A DNA stretch of 64,000 nucleotides from J089 sp964535735 (lineage in GTDB: Bacteria; Fidelibacterota; Marinisomatia; Marinisomatales; J089). The notes beneath the pieces were generated by a model. The model was given only the letters and a program-made list of their open reading frames with translations, had not been told where the DNA came from and searched no databases. Location: positions 1 through 64,000 of the forward strand of contig CAZHTM010000002.1 of the NCBI GenBank assembly GCA_964535735.1, given 5' to 3'. Positions 17,800 to 26,118 of the stretch are shown in pieces (the first letter of the stretch is position 1; each line of letters opens with the position of its first letter). Position numbers and translations under genes: made by a program.

Positions 17800-18927
17800 A
17801 TGGCACATTCTTATACTCCTGGTCTTAAAGTTTTACACGAAACCACCATTTTAAAGGACCGCGTCCTTCCGTTAAAAGGTGAGGTGGTGGTTTCCAAAGG
17901 AAAAATCGTTGAACCATCCGATGTGGTAGCCAAAACAGATTTACCCGGAAATGTTCAAATGGTCAATGTTGCCAACCTCTTGAATATCGATCCTGGCGAT
18001 GTAAAAGAGGTGATGAAGATTTCAATAGGGACAGCCGTCAAAAAAGACGATCTCGTGGCGGAGACAAAAGGATTGTTCGGGCTCTTTAAATCCAGTGTCA
18101 AGGCGCCAGTGGATGGAACCCTAGAGGCCATTTCTGATGTCACTGGCCAGGTCGTCTTCCGGGAAGCGCCTATACCGGTGGAAGTGGACGCCTACATGCG
18201 AGGCAAGGTGAAAGACATTATCCCAGAAGAAGGGGTTACGATTGAAACCACGGGAGCCTTTATCCAGGGCATCTTTGGCATTGGCGGGGAAAGCCAAGGC
18301 CAATTGAAACTGGTTGTTGAATCCCGGGAACAGGAAATCACTCCTGACATGATTACCGCCGATCTGGCGGGGAAAATTATCGTGGGCGGATCGTTTATCA
18401 GTCTGGAAGCCTATCAGAAAGCAATTGCAGCCAAGGTGGCTGGTGTTGTAGTGGGGGGATTTAATTATTCCGATCTGGAACCGATTCTGGGTTATACCTT
18501 AGGTGTGGCAATTACGGGATCAGAAGATATTGGCACGCCGCTCGTGGTTACAGAAGGCTACGGTAAGATTAAAATGGGCGACCGCACATTTGATTTGCTA
18601 AAGCAATACGACGGCCATAATGTCTCCATTAATGGGGCTACCCAAATCCGGGCCGGCGTAATCCGCCCCGAAATTGTTATTCCCATAGAGGATTCGGAAT
18701 TAACCGGTGAAAGTAAACTCGTGGAATCGGCGGAAGGCATTACGGTGGGAAGTCTCGTTCGGGTCATTCGCGCCCCCTACTTTGGATTCTTAGGGAAAAT
18801 TGTTAAACTTCCGGCCGAACTCCAGAAAATGGAGTCGGAAACCATGGTGAGGGTGGCGGACGTGGAAATTGATGGCCAGGTCTATACCATTCCCCGTTCC
18901 AATCTTGAAATGGTCGAAACCAACTAA
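17800..18927 (+). CDS. Conserved protein of unknown function, biotinyl/KOW-like beta domains
   Basis: 375 residues from an ATG at 17800, 18 bp after the GlmL-like gene. There is no membrane segment or signal peptide, so it is cytoplasmic. The N-terminal third resembles barrel-sandwich (lipoyl/biotinyl-like) repeats: LPLKGEVVVSKGKIV, GDVKEVMKISIGTAVKKDDL, SSVKAPVDGTLEAISDVTGQ. The C-terminal part has a KOW-like strand set (GSLVRVIRAPYFGFLGKI, then TMVRVADVEI). The middle (IIVGGSFISLEAYQKAIAAKVAG) recalls a small-molecule-binding fold. I do not recognise a function. Its position suggests it is a soluble partner of the GlmL-like protein. Confidence 0.75.
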   Translation: MAHSYTPGLKVLHETTILKDRVLPLKGEVVVSKGKIVEPSDVVAKTDLPGNVQMVNVANLLNIDPGDVKEVMKISIGTAVKKDDLVAETKGLFGLFKSSVKAPVDGTLEAISDVTGQVVFREAPIPVEVDAYMRGKVKDIIPEEGVTIETTGAFIQGIFGIGGESQGQLKLVVESREQEITPDMITADLAGKIIVGGSFISLEAYQKAIAAKVAGVVVGGFNYSDLEPILGYTLGVAITGSEDIGTPLVVTEGYGKIKMGDRTFDLLKQYDGHNVSINGATQIRAGVIRPEIVIPIEDSELTGESKLVESAEGITVGSLVRVIRAPYFGFLGKIVKLPAELQKMESETMVRVADVEIDGQVYTIPRSNLEMVETN

Positions 18928-19249
18928 TCGTATTTTGAATACTGCGGCGATCGAACCCATTCGCACTCCGGAAGACGAGGCCTTTCTCACTCGCATTGCC
19001 GCCAAAATCCACGCCACGGGACTGATTACCCCGGCGATATTTTTTCTGGAAATGACCAAACCTTTGGCGTTATTAGGTTCGCACGCCCTGGTCTTTTTTG
19101 GCCCCATTGTTAATGCATTTATTCGCACTGATGGCTATTATCGGGCCGCTGAACTCTTCGAAGAACCTGAGAATGTTGAATTCCTGATTTCGGAAATCGA
19201 ACGGCTGGATCGGGAATCTAAACCCAACAAGGAGGAACCCACCCCGTGA
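18872..19249 (+). CDS. Small conserved protein of unknown function
   Basis: About 105-125 residues. The start is unsure: an ATG at 18872 would overlap the previous gene by 56 bp, while a TTG at 18935 begins NTAAIEPIRTPEDEAFL, where the conserved-looking part starts. I favour the TTG, or another late start, because the earlier residues look like a shadow of the upstream gene. The protein has a weakly hydrophobic middle (LITPAIFFLEMTKPLALLGS, ALVFFGPIVNAF) that could lie on or dip into a membrane, then a charged tail. It is helical. The end overlaps the next start by four bases (GTGA), showing coupling. No known function. Confidence 0.7.
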   Translation: MARSIPFPVPILKWSKPTNRILNTAAIEPIRTPEDEAFLTRIAAKIHATGLITPAIFFLEMTKPLALLGSHALVFFGPIVNAFIRTDGYYRAAELFEEPENVEFLISEIERLDRESKPNKEEPTP

Positions 19250-20109
19250 AAGATAAACAGTTCTGGGCGGTGGTTGCCGGCTTCGCGCTGGTATTCATCG
19301 TGTACTGGATTTTGGGACATCCGACCTTTAAGACCGAACGGATTGTCATGTTTTTTGCAGTCTTACTAATGATGGGCACCCTAATTTATTATATCCGAGT
19401 GGCTGAAAGGGGGGATAAAATCTTTTTACGAACGATTCCCGGCTTGAAAGCAATCGAAGAAGCGGTTGGCCGTAGTACCGAAATGGGTAAGGAAGTACTT
19501 TACGTTCCCGGTATTATGGACATGGATCAGGTGGAAACCGTTGCCGGTGTGATTATCCTGGGGTATGTGGCCCGGATGACATCCCGATATGAAACACCCC
19601 TCAATGTGCCTGTATCCCGATCGATCGTGATGAAAGCGGCCCGGGAATCCTGTAAGGAATCCTATTTATTGGAAGGCCGTCCCGATATGTTCCATGAAGA
19701 CATGGTACATTACCTCACCGACGATCAATTTGCCTATGCTGCCGGTGTCAATGGTATTATGAACCGGGAAAAGCCCGCCGCCTGTCTCTACATGGGGAAA
19801 TTTTATGCAGAATCCCTGATTCTGGCGGAAACGGGAAATTCCATCGGCGCTATTCAAATCGCCGGTACGGCGTCTCCCGCTCAGATCCCGTTTTTTGTTA
19901 CGGCCTGTGACTACACCCTTATCGGTGAAGAATTTTTTGCCGCTAGTGCCTATCTGTCCAAAAAACCGGAATTACTTGGTGGTGTCAAAGGACAGGATAT
20001 GCTCAAGGTCATTATCATCTCCGCCATCATTCTAGCGACCATCTTCCGGTTCTTCCATGAAATAGGTTGGATAGGCTGGAATGTCCTCGACTTTTTAACC
20101 ATCCAGTAG
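19246..20109 (+). CDS. DUF6754-like membrane protein
   Basis: 287 residues with a GTG at 19246 inside the previous stop, after AAGGAGG. Two N-terminal membrane helices (about 6-26 and 33-52), a soluble domain of about 200 residues, and one C-terminal helix (about 250-266). The soluble part includes EVLYVPGIMDMDQVETVAG, YLLEGRPDMFHEDMVHYL, MNREKPAACLYMGKFYAESL and IGAIQIAGTASPAQIPFFV. The pattern recalls DUF6754 from memory, a family without an assigned role. The cluster around it is all unknown. Confidence 0.75.
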   Translation: MKDKQFWAVVAGFALVFIVYWILGHPTFKTERIVMFFAVLLMMGTLIYYIRVAERGDKIFLRTIPGLKAIEEAVGRSTEMGKEVLYVPGIMDMDQVETVAGVIILGYVARMTSRYETPLNVPVSRSIVMKAARESCKESYLLEGRPDMFHEDMVHYLTDDQFAYAAGVNGIMNREKPAACLYMGKFYAESLILAETGNSIGAIQIAGTASPAQIPFFVTACDYTLIGEEFFAASAYLSKKPELLGGVKGQDMLKVIIISAIILATIFRFFHEIGWIGWNVLDFLTIQ

Positions 20110-20122
20110 GAGAGATACGATT

Positions 20123-21154
20123 ATGTTCTGGAAACGACAAATTCCGATTGCCATTGTAACTGTAGTCGGTTTTATCACCTTGTTTGGATGGTTTGTGGAT
20201 CATCCCGCCATCGAATCCTTCGTAAATGACGACGCCACGCAATGGTTTGATATCTTAGCCAGTTTCGCCATTTTTCTTGGCGCGTTGAATCTGCTGAAAC
20301 TTCAGGGGCTGAAAATCATACACCGGAAACGCGGCTGGCCCTATAGTGTTCTGGCGATTCTTGGTTTTGCATTCGCCATGTTGGCGGGATTCGGTATGCG
20401 CGGTGCCTATACCCTGGAAGTAACAAATCCTGGCTCCAATCCTGAAGCCGTGGCCCAAGTGCTGGCGCCTGAAATTCACAAAACAATCGATGCATCCCGC
20501 ACCATTGTTTCAATTATTACCCCGTCCACAACCTTTATGGTCGACGAACCCTATTGGACCGAAGGGGGCGCAGAATCGGTGAAGCAAGCCCTGGAAAACG
20601 CAGGTGCTACCGTCATAGTCAAACCCGTGGATTGGGGATCACATATTTCCTATCGAGGAAGCCTGTTCAACTGGATGTTTTACAAGGTATTCACGCCGTT
20701 GAGCGCCACCATGTTTGCGTTGCTGGCATTTTTTGTGGCATCGGCATCGTATCGAGCCTTCCGCATTCGGAATTTCGAAGCAACCTTACTTCTGGTGGGT
20801 GGAATTATCATCATGCTGGGCCGGGTTCCCGTGGGAAGTAAAATTTCCACCTGGTTCATCATGTATATTCTGGTCCTGATTGGGGGTGTGGTGGTCAACC
20901 AAACCTATAAAAATAGGATGATCACCTTTACAGCAGTAGGCGGAAGTCTTTTGCTTGTCACGATTGCCGGTTTTATCACCGGCTGGCCCGTGGATCAACC
21001 ACAGATTCTCTATTTACCGGTTTTGCAGGACTGGATTTATAATTTCCCCAATGTGGCGGGCGCACGGGCGATTATGATCGGCATCGGATTGGGTATCATT
21101 TCCACGTCGATCCGGTACATCCTGGGAATTGAAAAATCCTACATAGGAGAATAG
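20123..21154 (+). CDS. Polytopic membrane protein of unknown function
   Basis: 343 residues; the ATG at 20123 follows AGGAGAGATACGATT. Three helices in the first 95 residues are followed by a soluble loop of about 95 residues (TIDASRTIVSIITPSTTFMV to TVIVKPVDWGSHI). Five further helices run to the C-terminus (LSATMFALLAFFVASASYRA, LLLVGGIIIMLGRVPVGS, TWFIMYILVLIGGVVVNQ, FTAVGGSLLLVTIAGFI, IMIGIGLGIISTSIRYILG). The loop may face the periplasm. No motif I know. It lies 13 bp after the DUF6754-like gene and two bases before the next. Confidence 0.75.
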   Translation: MFWKRQIPIAIVTVVGFITLFGWFVDHPAIESFVNDDATQWFDILASFAIFLGALNLLKLQGLKIIHRKRGWPYSVLAILGFAFAMLAGFGMRGAYTLEVTNPGSNPEAVAQVLAPEIHKTIDASRTIVSIITPSTTFMVDEPYWTEGGAESVKQALENAGATVIVKPVDWGSHISYRGSLFNWMFYKVFTPLSATMFALLAFFVASASYRAFRIRNFEATLLLVGGIIIMLGRVPVGSKISTWFIMYILVLIGGVVVNQTYKNRMITFTAVGGSLLLVTIAGFITGWPVDQPQILYLPVLQDWIYNFPNVAGARAIMIGIGLGIISTSIRYILGIEKSYIGE

Positions 21155-21156
21155 CC

Positions 21157-22002
21157 ATGAAATTTTTAGAAGATTTGATTCTGAAACTGGGGAAATTAGA
21201 CCGCCGGTGGATTTTCCTGATCATCGCCATTGTGGTGGCGTTACCCCTTTTTTTTCCATTGGGATTACCGATTCGCCCCACTAACGCAACCAAAGTGGCC
21301 TATGATGCGATCGATCAATTGCCGGAAAATTCAAAAGTCCTGGTGTCGTTTGAATACGGTCCCAGCACAAAGCCGGAAATCCATCCCATGACCATCGCCA
21401 TCCTGCGGCATTTATTCAAAAACCATCAGAAAGTCTATGTGACCTGTCTTTGGCCTGATGGGCAATTCATGGCTGAAGAAGCCTTGAATCAGGTAGCGGT
21501 GAATGAATTTCACCTGAAATATGGCACCGATTACATCTTGCTTGGTTTCCGTCCGGGGAATGAAGCGGTAGTGAAAGGAATCGTCAGTAACCTCCGGAAA
21601 ATGTATACCGTAGACGCCCGAGGCACCTTGATTGACGAAATTCCCATGATGAAAGGCGTCAATCAGTTTGCCGACTTCGATTTCCTGTTTTCCGCTTCAG
21701 CCGGTTATCCGGGAACCGTGGAATGGGTGCAATATGCATCCGATCCTACGGGTGTCCCCATGAGCACAGGCACTACGTCCATTCAGGTGAACGAAGTCAT
21801 GCCCTATGTTCAGTCCGGTCAGGTGAAGGGAATTCTAGCTGGAATGCCTGGCGCCGCCGAGTATGAAGCCCTCATTGGACAACCGGGAATAGGAACCAGT
21901 GGCATGGATGCTCAATCCATCGCTCACCTGGTCATTGTTCTCTTTATTGTCTTAGGGAACATCGGCTTTTACATTGAACGCAAACGAGCTAAAAAATATT
22001 AA
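21157..22002 (+). CDS. Membrane-anchored protein of unknown function with two terminal helices
   Basis: 281 residues; the ATG at 21157 follows TAGGAGAATAGCC. A helix at about 20-38 (IFLIIAIVVALPLFFPLG) and one at about 255-272 (LVIVLFIVLGNIGFYI) flank a soluble domain of 210 residues. The domain looks alpha/beta: KVLVSFEYGPSTKPEIHPM, HLFKNHQKVYVTCLWPDG, YILLGFRPGNEAVVKGIV and DFDFLFSASAGYPGTVEWVQ. The order of strands and helices suggests a Rossmann-like fold, perhaps ligand-binding. It is part of the same unit as its neighbours and has no recognised function. Confidence 0.72.
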   Translation: MKFLEDLILKLGKLDRRWIFLIIAIVVALPLFFPLGLPIRPTNATKVAYDAIDQLPENSKVLVSFEYGPSTKPEIHPMTIAILRHLFKNHQKVYVTCLWPDGQFMAEEALNQVAVNEFHLKYGTDYILLGFRPGNEAVVKGIVSNLRKMYTVDARGTLIDEIPMMKGVNQFADFDFLFSASAGYPGTVEWVQYASDPTGVPMSTGTTSIQVNEVMPYVQSGQVKGILAGMPGAAEYEALIGQPGIGTSGMDAQSIAHLVIVLFIVLGNIGFYIERKRAKKY

Positions 22003-22017
22003 GCGGAGGGACGTACA

Positions 22018-22875
22018 ATGAGTGGAGCAGAATTATTTGGTGGATGGGTCGCCGCATTTTTAACTCTGGCTATTTTTTCCTATCTGTATAAGGACAATCC
22101 ATTTTATAAAATCGCTGAACATATCTTCGTGGGCGTATCCGCGGGATATTGGACATCCATGTTTTTCTGGACCCAGATCCAGCCCAATCTTTTCGGGCGG
22201 CTCTGGCCAAAACTGGATGCCGAAACCATGAATAGTGGATTCATGAAACTGTGGTACGGGGTTTATAATGTGTTTGGAACCCTTTTACCCGCCGTATTCC
22301 CGGATGGAGGCATCGACAAAGGGCATGGGATGCATTTGATATACATCATCCCATTTCTCCTGGGCATCATGATGCTTCTTAGTATTTCCTCCAAGCTGAG
22401 CTGGTTTGCCCGCTGGGGTATCGCGTATACAGTGGGTATGGCTGCCGGTCTTCGGGCCTATGGTTTCTTGAATTCCAATGTGATTGGACAAATCAAGGGG
22501 TCCTCGGTGCAGTTTGTAGGTGGATTGCCATTCTTTAATCTTCTGGGCGATAGCATTTTCAACAGTCTGATTATCGTCGTAGGTACGATTTGCGGACTGG
22601 TGTATTTCTATTTTTCCAAAGAACATACGGGCGTCCTGGGTAAAATGAGTCGGTTAGGTATTTACTTCCTGATGATCAGCTTCGGTGCATCGTTCGGATT
22701 TGCCGTTATGGGACGTATTTCGCTCCTCATCGGGCGATTCATCGATCTCATTGATTACTCCAAAACCACTTACTATCACGCCACGATTTGGATTCTGGTG
22801 ATTATGGTGGCGCTTTTAGGATATTCCGCCTTTCAGGAGAAACGTAATACACCACCATCAGCAGAAACTGAATAA
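22018..22875 (+). CDS. Polytopic membrane protein of unknown function, last gene of cluster
   Basis: 285 residues; the ATG at 22018 follows GCGGAGGGACGTACA. About seven or eight membrane helices with short loops: AAFLTLAIFSYLY, IFVGVSAGYWTSMFF, LIYIIPFLLGIMMLLSI, WGIAYTVGMAAGLRAYGFL, ILVIMVALLGYSAF and others. No charge pattern or motif points to a known transporter. It is followed after 56 bp by a strong terminator, so it closes the unit that probably begins with cdsA. Confidence 0.75.
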   Translation: MSGAELFGGWVAAFLTLAIFSYLYKDNPFYKIAEHIFVGVSAGYWTSMFFWTQIQPNLFGRLWPKLDAETMNSGFMKLWYGVYNVFGTLLPAVFPDGGIDKGHGMHLIYIIPFLLGIMMLLSISSKLSWFARWGIAYTVGMAAGLRAYGFLNSNVIGQIKGSSVQFVGGLPFFNLLGDSIFNSLIIVVGTICGLVYFYFSKEHTGVLGKMSRLGIYFLMISFGASFGFAVMGRISLLIGRFIDLIDYSKTTYYHATIWILVIMVALLGYSAFQEKRNTPPSAETE

Positions 22876-22931
22876 CATGGATTAATATATTCGATGGTTA
22901 ATCCACGAATAATGGATCAAAAATCCTGATC

Positions 22932-22962
22932 GTAAAAGCCCCCTGAGTAAGGGGGCTTTTAC
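22932..22962 (+). terminator. Strong terminator of the 15-23 kb unit
   Basis: A perfect 12-bp stem, GTAAAAGCCCCC (22932-22943) with GGGGGCTTTTAC (22951-22962), loop TGAGTAA. The TTTT lies in the distal arm. It could work in both directions. Confidence 0.85.
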
Positions 22963-23213
22963 ATACCAACAGGTGAATGATCCGCGAATAAACCACACCG
23001 CCGATCGACATGATTTAACTAAAACAATTAGTCTCTGCCAAGTCAGTATTTTGTGTCCATGGTGACGACCCAAAACCACTCATAACCTTCGATTATTTTC
23101 CGGTGTTTATTATCCCAATCGGGAGCCATTCCATTCATTCCGAATGAGCCACGGAATTCGTAATATTCCCGGCTATTATTTGACCCCTAACTGAGATTAA
23201 AAGAAAGGAAAGT
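22963..23213. other. Intergenic stretch holding a short minus-strand coding-like remnant
   Basis: Apart from the terminator there is no full gene. On the minus strand, the frame ending at TGA 23043-23045 reads REYYEFRGSFGMNGMAPDW then DNKHRKIIEGYEWFWVVTMD, about 46 codons without a stop and protein-like, but cut by a TAG upstream. It could be a decayed C-terminus or a tiny gene starting at the ATG at 23138. The promoter of the lysine operon should also lie here; AGGAAAGT just before 23214 is its ribosome site. Confidence 0.35.
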
Positions 23214-24545
23214 ATGACCTCCGTAACGATTAGCGGATATGGCGATGATTTAACGGTAAACGGTATACGTATTGGCGATCTATCTCCATCAGAACATGAA
23301 GCGATTGAGAGGGAGAAAGGCGGCCAGAATTATCATCCTCTGGAGAATGTGGTGGTTTCCCATGTGGCCGATTCCGCGTCGCTGATCTGCCGCAAACCTT
23401 CCGACTCCGATGTGCGAAACTATGTGGAAGAGGAATTACTGGACGGACTCAGTTGTTATTCGGCAGTAAATCAGGGCCAGTTGAATGAAACCATCGTGGC
23501 AGCGGTGGTTCACCATTTGACAAAGGAGAAACTACCCACCGTTCCCCGATCCATTCGGCATAAATACATGAGTGCTTTTCTTTTAGCCGCCACGGCGGTT
23601 ACGGGCATGGATCGAGTTGTCCCAAAAGTCGCCGGTGTGGAAGCACCCGAACTCATGTTTAAACTGGCACGGCGGTGGGGCTATGAGCGGAAAGGAATAC
23701 CGGAAGGGGAAGCCCTGATTGTTGGCGCCAAAGGCAACTTTCATGGACGTTCAATGACGGCGGTCAGTCTTAGTGACGATCCTACGGCGCGGGAAGGATT
23801 CGGTCCTTTTTTACCGGGAATCGAATTGGTTCCCTTTAATGATGTGGATGCCCTGGAAGCCCTGTTCAAAGCAAAGGGTGACCGTATCGCCGCCTATCTG
23901 GCTGAACCGATTCAAGGGGAAGCAGGTGTCGTAGTACCTGATGAGGGCTATTGGCCACGGGTTGCTCAGCTTTGCCGCGAGTATAACATTCTTCTGGCTC
24001 TGGATGAAGTTCAAACCGGATTTGGACGTACCGGCGCCAATTTTGCTCACCAACTGTATGGGATTAAACCAGACCTTATGGGATGTGGAAAAGCAGCAGG
24101 AGGGGGTATCCTGCCTGTTTCGTTCGTCGCTGGACGAGATGACGTCATCGGTGTGCTAACACCGGGTTCGGAAGGCTCGACCTTTGGCGGATATCCATTG
24201 GCTTCCGTGGTGGCCGTCTATGCCATCAAAGTCCTGGTGGAGGAAAAATTAGCAGAACAGGCCCGCATTAAAGGGGATCTCCTCATGGAAGGACTAACAC
24301 GTGTGGCCCATGAATTTCCCGATAAAATTAAGTCCGTTAGAGGGAAGGGTCTGTTAACCGCTTTTGAGATGTATCCCGATGATCGTCTGGATGGCCATGT
24401 GGTTTCGTTAAAACTGCTGGATCATGGTATTTACGCCAAAGAGACCCATCGTTCTACGATTAGATTGGCTCCCAGTCTAACCATCGACGAACGTAGGATT
24501 AACCAAATAGTCGATACCATTAGAACGGTCATTCGGGACTTATAA
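23214..24545 (+). CDS. Class III aminotransferase (ornithine aminotransferase-like)
   Basis: 443 residues; the ATG at 23214 follows AGGAAAGT. It is a PLP fold-type I class III aminotransferase: LLALDEVQTGFGRTG carries the Asp that binds the PLP nitrogen, and GCGKAAGGGILPVSFV carries the Schiff-base Lys. GNFHGRSMTAVSLSDD and AEPIQGEAGVVVP match ornithine and acetylornithine aminotransferases. The usual GAEAVE phosphate-binding motif reads GVEAPELM, and the first 35 residues are unusual (TISGYGDDLTVNGIRIGDL), so its substrate may differ. It is followed by ALDH7 and lysine 6-aminotransferase, which suggests a role in lysine or ornithine breakdown. Confidence 0.8.
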   Translation: MTSVTISGYGDDLTVNGIRIGDLSPSEHEAIEREKGGQNYHPLENVVVSHVADSASLICRKPSDSDVRNYVEEELLDGLSCYSAVNQGQLNETIVAAVVHHLTKEKLPTVPRSIRHKYMSAFLLAATAVTGMDRVVPKVAGVEAPELMFKLARRWGYERKGIPEGEALIVGAKGNFHGRSMTAVSLSDDPTAREGFGPFLPGIELVPFNDVDALEALFKAKGDRIAAYLAEPIQGEAGVVVPDEGYWPRVAQLCREYNILLALDEVQTGFGRTGANFAHQLYGIKPDLMGCGKAAGGGILPVSFVAGRDDVIGVLTPGSEGSTFGGYPLASVVAVYAIKVLVEEKLAEQARIKGDLLMEGLTRVAHEFPDKIKSVRGKGLLTAFEMYPDDRLDGHVVSLKLLDHGIYAKETHRSTIRLAPSLTIDERRINQIVDTIRTVIRDL

Positions 24546-24571
24546 TCATTACTTAAATCGTGGAGTTATCA

Positions 24572-26095
24572 ATGAACATATTGGAAAAACTTGGAATAGC
24601 CGATGTGAATCCCGGCGCATGCACCGGTCCTAAAGGGTGGTTAAACACAACCACGGAAGGGACCATCGATTCGATCAACCCAACCACAGGAGAACGGATA
24701 GCCTCCGTGAATCTTTGTTCTGTGGAGGATTACGAAAAAGTAGTAGAGGCGTCTTACCTGGCATTCAAAGAATGGCGCAAAGTCCCGGCTCCCATACGGG
24801 GACAGTTGGTGCGGGAGATGGGCAATGCTCTTCGGGAAAACAAAGATGCTTTAGGTAGTTTGGTTACCCTGGAAATGGGAAAAATTAAAGCAGAAGGCGA
24901 TGGGGAAGTCCAAGAGATGATCGATATCGCCGACTTCGCGGTGGGACAATCCCGGATGCTATATGGAAAAACGATGCACTCGGAACGACCGGATCATCGC
25001 ATGTATGAGCAATACCATCCATTGGGAATTATTGGTGTCATTTCGGCCTTTAATTTTCCTGTCGCTGTGTGGGCTTGGAACGCCTTTATCGCCGCTATTG
25101 CAGGCGATACGGTGATCTGGAAACCGTCTTCCTCCGTACCCTTGACGGCCATCGCCGTCCAGAATATTTGCAATCAAGTCCTGGAAGATCATGGCTTTCC
25201 GGGAATTTTCAGTCTGGTTATCGGCCGAGGTTCCACCATTGGGGAGCGCTTGATCAGCGATAAACGCATTCCCTTGATTTCATTTACGGGATCAACAGCT
25301 ATGGGGAGACGCGTGAGCGAAGTGGTAGCGCGACGACTGGGCCGCACGATTTTGGAATTGGGCGGCAATAACGCCATAATTGTAGACGAAACTGCCAATA
25401 TGGAATTGGTGATTCCTTCCGTAGTGTTCGGCGCTGTGGGTACTGCCGGTCAGCGGTGTACATCAACCCGGCGGGTCATCGTTCACGAAAGTCGCAAAGA
25501 CGAACTGGTGGAACGACTGATTCATGCCTATAAGCAAGTCCGCATTGGCGATCCGTTAGACCCGCATACACTGATGGGCCCGGTAATCAACCAGGGAACG
25601 ATCGATTTGTATCTTCGGGCACTCGAAATAATTAAACAGGAGGGTGGCGAGATTGTCTACGGCGGCAAGGTCATTGAACGAGATGGATATTTCGTAGAAC
25701 CCACAATTGTGATCGGAAAAAACGAGTGGGAAATCGTCCAGGAAGAAACCTTCGCACCCATTCTTTACATTATCCCGTACAAAGAATTTGACGAAGCTCT
25801 GGCGATTCATAATGATGTCCCACAAGGCCTGTCTTCCGCCATGTTCACCACCAATCTCCTCCATGCCGAAGAATTTCTATCGGCCCGGGGAAGTGACTGC
25901 GGTATTGCCAATATCAACATCGGGACATCCGGGGCTGAGATCGGTGGCGCGTTCGGTGGTGAAAAAGACACCGGCGGCGGTCGCGAATCGGGTTCTGATG
26001 CCTGGAAACAATACATGCGCCGTCAGACCAATACTATTAATTGGAGTAGTGAGCTACCACTGGCACAGGGAATTAAATTTGACCTGAACGGTTAA
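24572..26095 (+). CDS. Aldehyde dehydrogenase, ALDH7-type (aminoadipate semialdehyde dehydrogenase)
   Basis: 507 residues from the ATG at 24572, preceded by GTGGAGTTATCA; a GTG four codons earlier is possible. The catalytic Cys is in GTAGQRCTSTRR and the general base Glu in LELGGNNAIIVDE, the LGGNNA form typical of ALDH7 (antiquitin, Pcd). Later signatures are EETFAPILYI and GCGIANINIG-like residues. ALDH7 oxidises alpha-aminoadipate semialdehyde, in equilibrium with piperideine-6-carboxylate, to aminoadipate using NAD. The next gene encodes lysine 6-aminotransferase, which makes exactly this aldehyde, so the pair forms a two-step lysine catabolic path. Confidence 0.9.
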   Translation: MNILEKLGIADVNPGACTGPKGWLNTTTEGTIDSINPTTGERIASVNLCSVEDYEKVVEASYLAFKEWRKVPAPIRGQLVREMGNALRENKDALGSLVTLEMGKIKAEGDGEVQEMIDIADFAVGQSRMLYGKTMHSERPDHRMYEQYHPLGIIGVISAFNFPVAVWAWNAFIAAIAGDTVIWKPSSSVPLTAIAVQNICNQVLEDHGFPGIFSLVIGRGSTIGERLISDKRIPLISFTGSTAMGRRVSEVVARRLGRTILELGGNNAIIVDETANMELVIPSVVFGAVGTAGQRCTSTRRVIVHESRKDELVERLIHAYKQVRIGDPLDPHTLMGPVINQGTIDLYLRALEIIKQEGGEIVYGGKVIERDGYFVEPTIVIGKNEWEIVQEETFAPILYIIPYKEFDEALAIHNDVPQGLSSAMFTTNLLHAEEFLSARGSDCGIANINIGTSGAEIGGAFGGEKDTGGGRESGSDAWKQYMRRQTNTINWSSELPLAQGIKFDLNG

Positions 26096-26118
26096 GTATC
26101 AAATTGAAAGGATGATTG

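Noticed and set aside
22963..23213. Lysine riboswitch ahead of the lysine genes
   Set aside because: The conserved core sequences and multi-helix layout of the L-box were not found.
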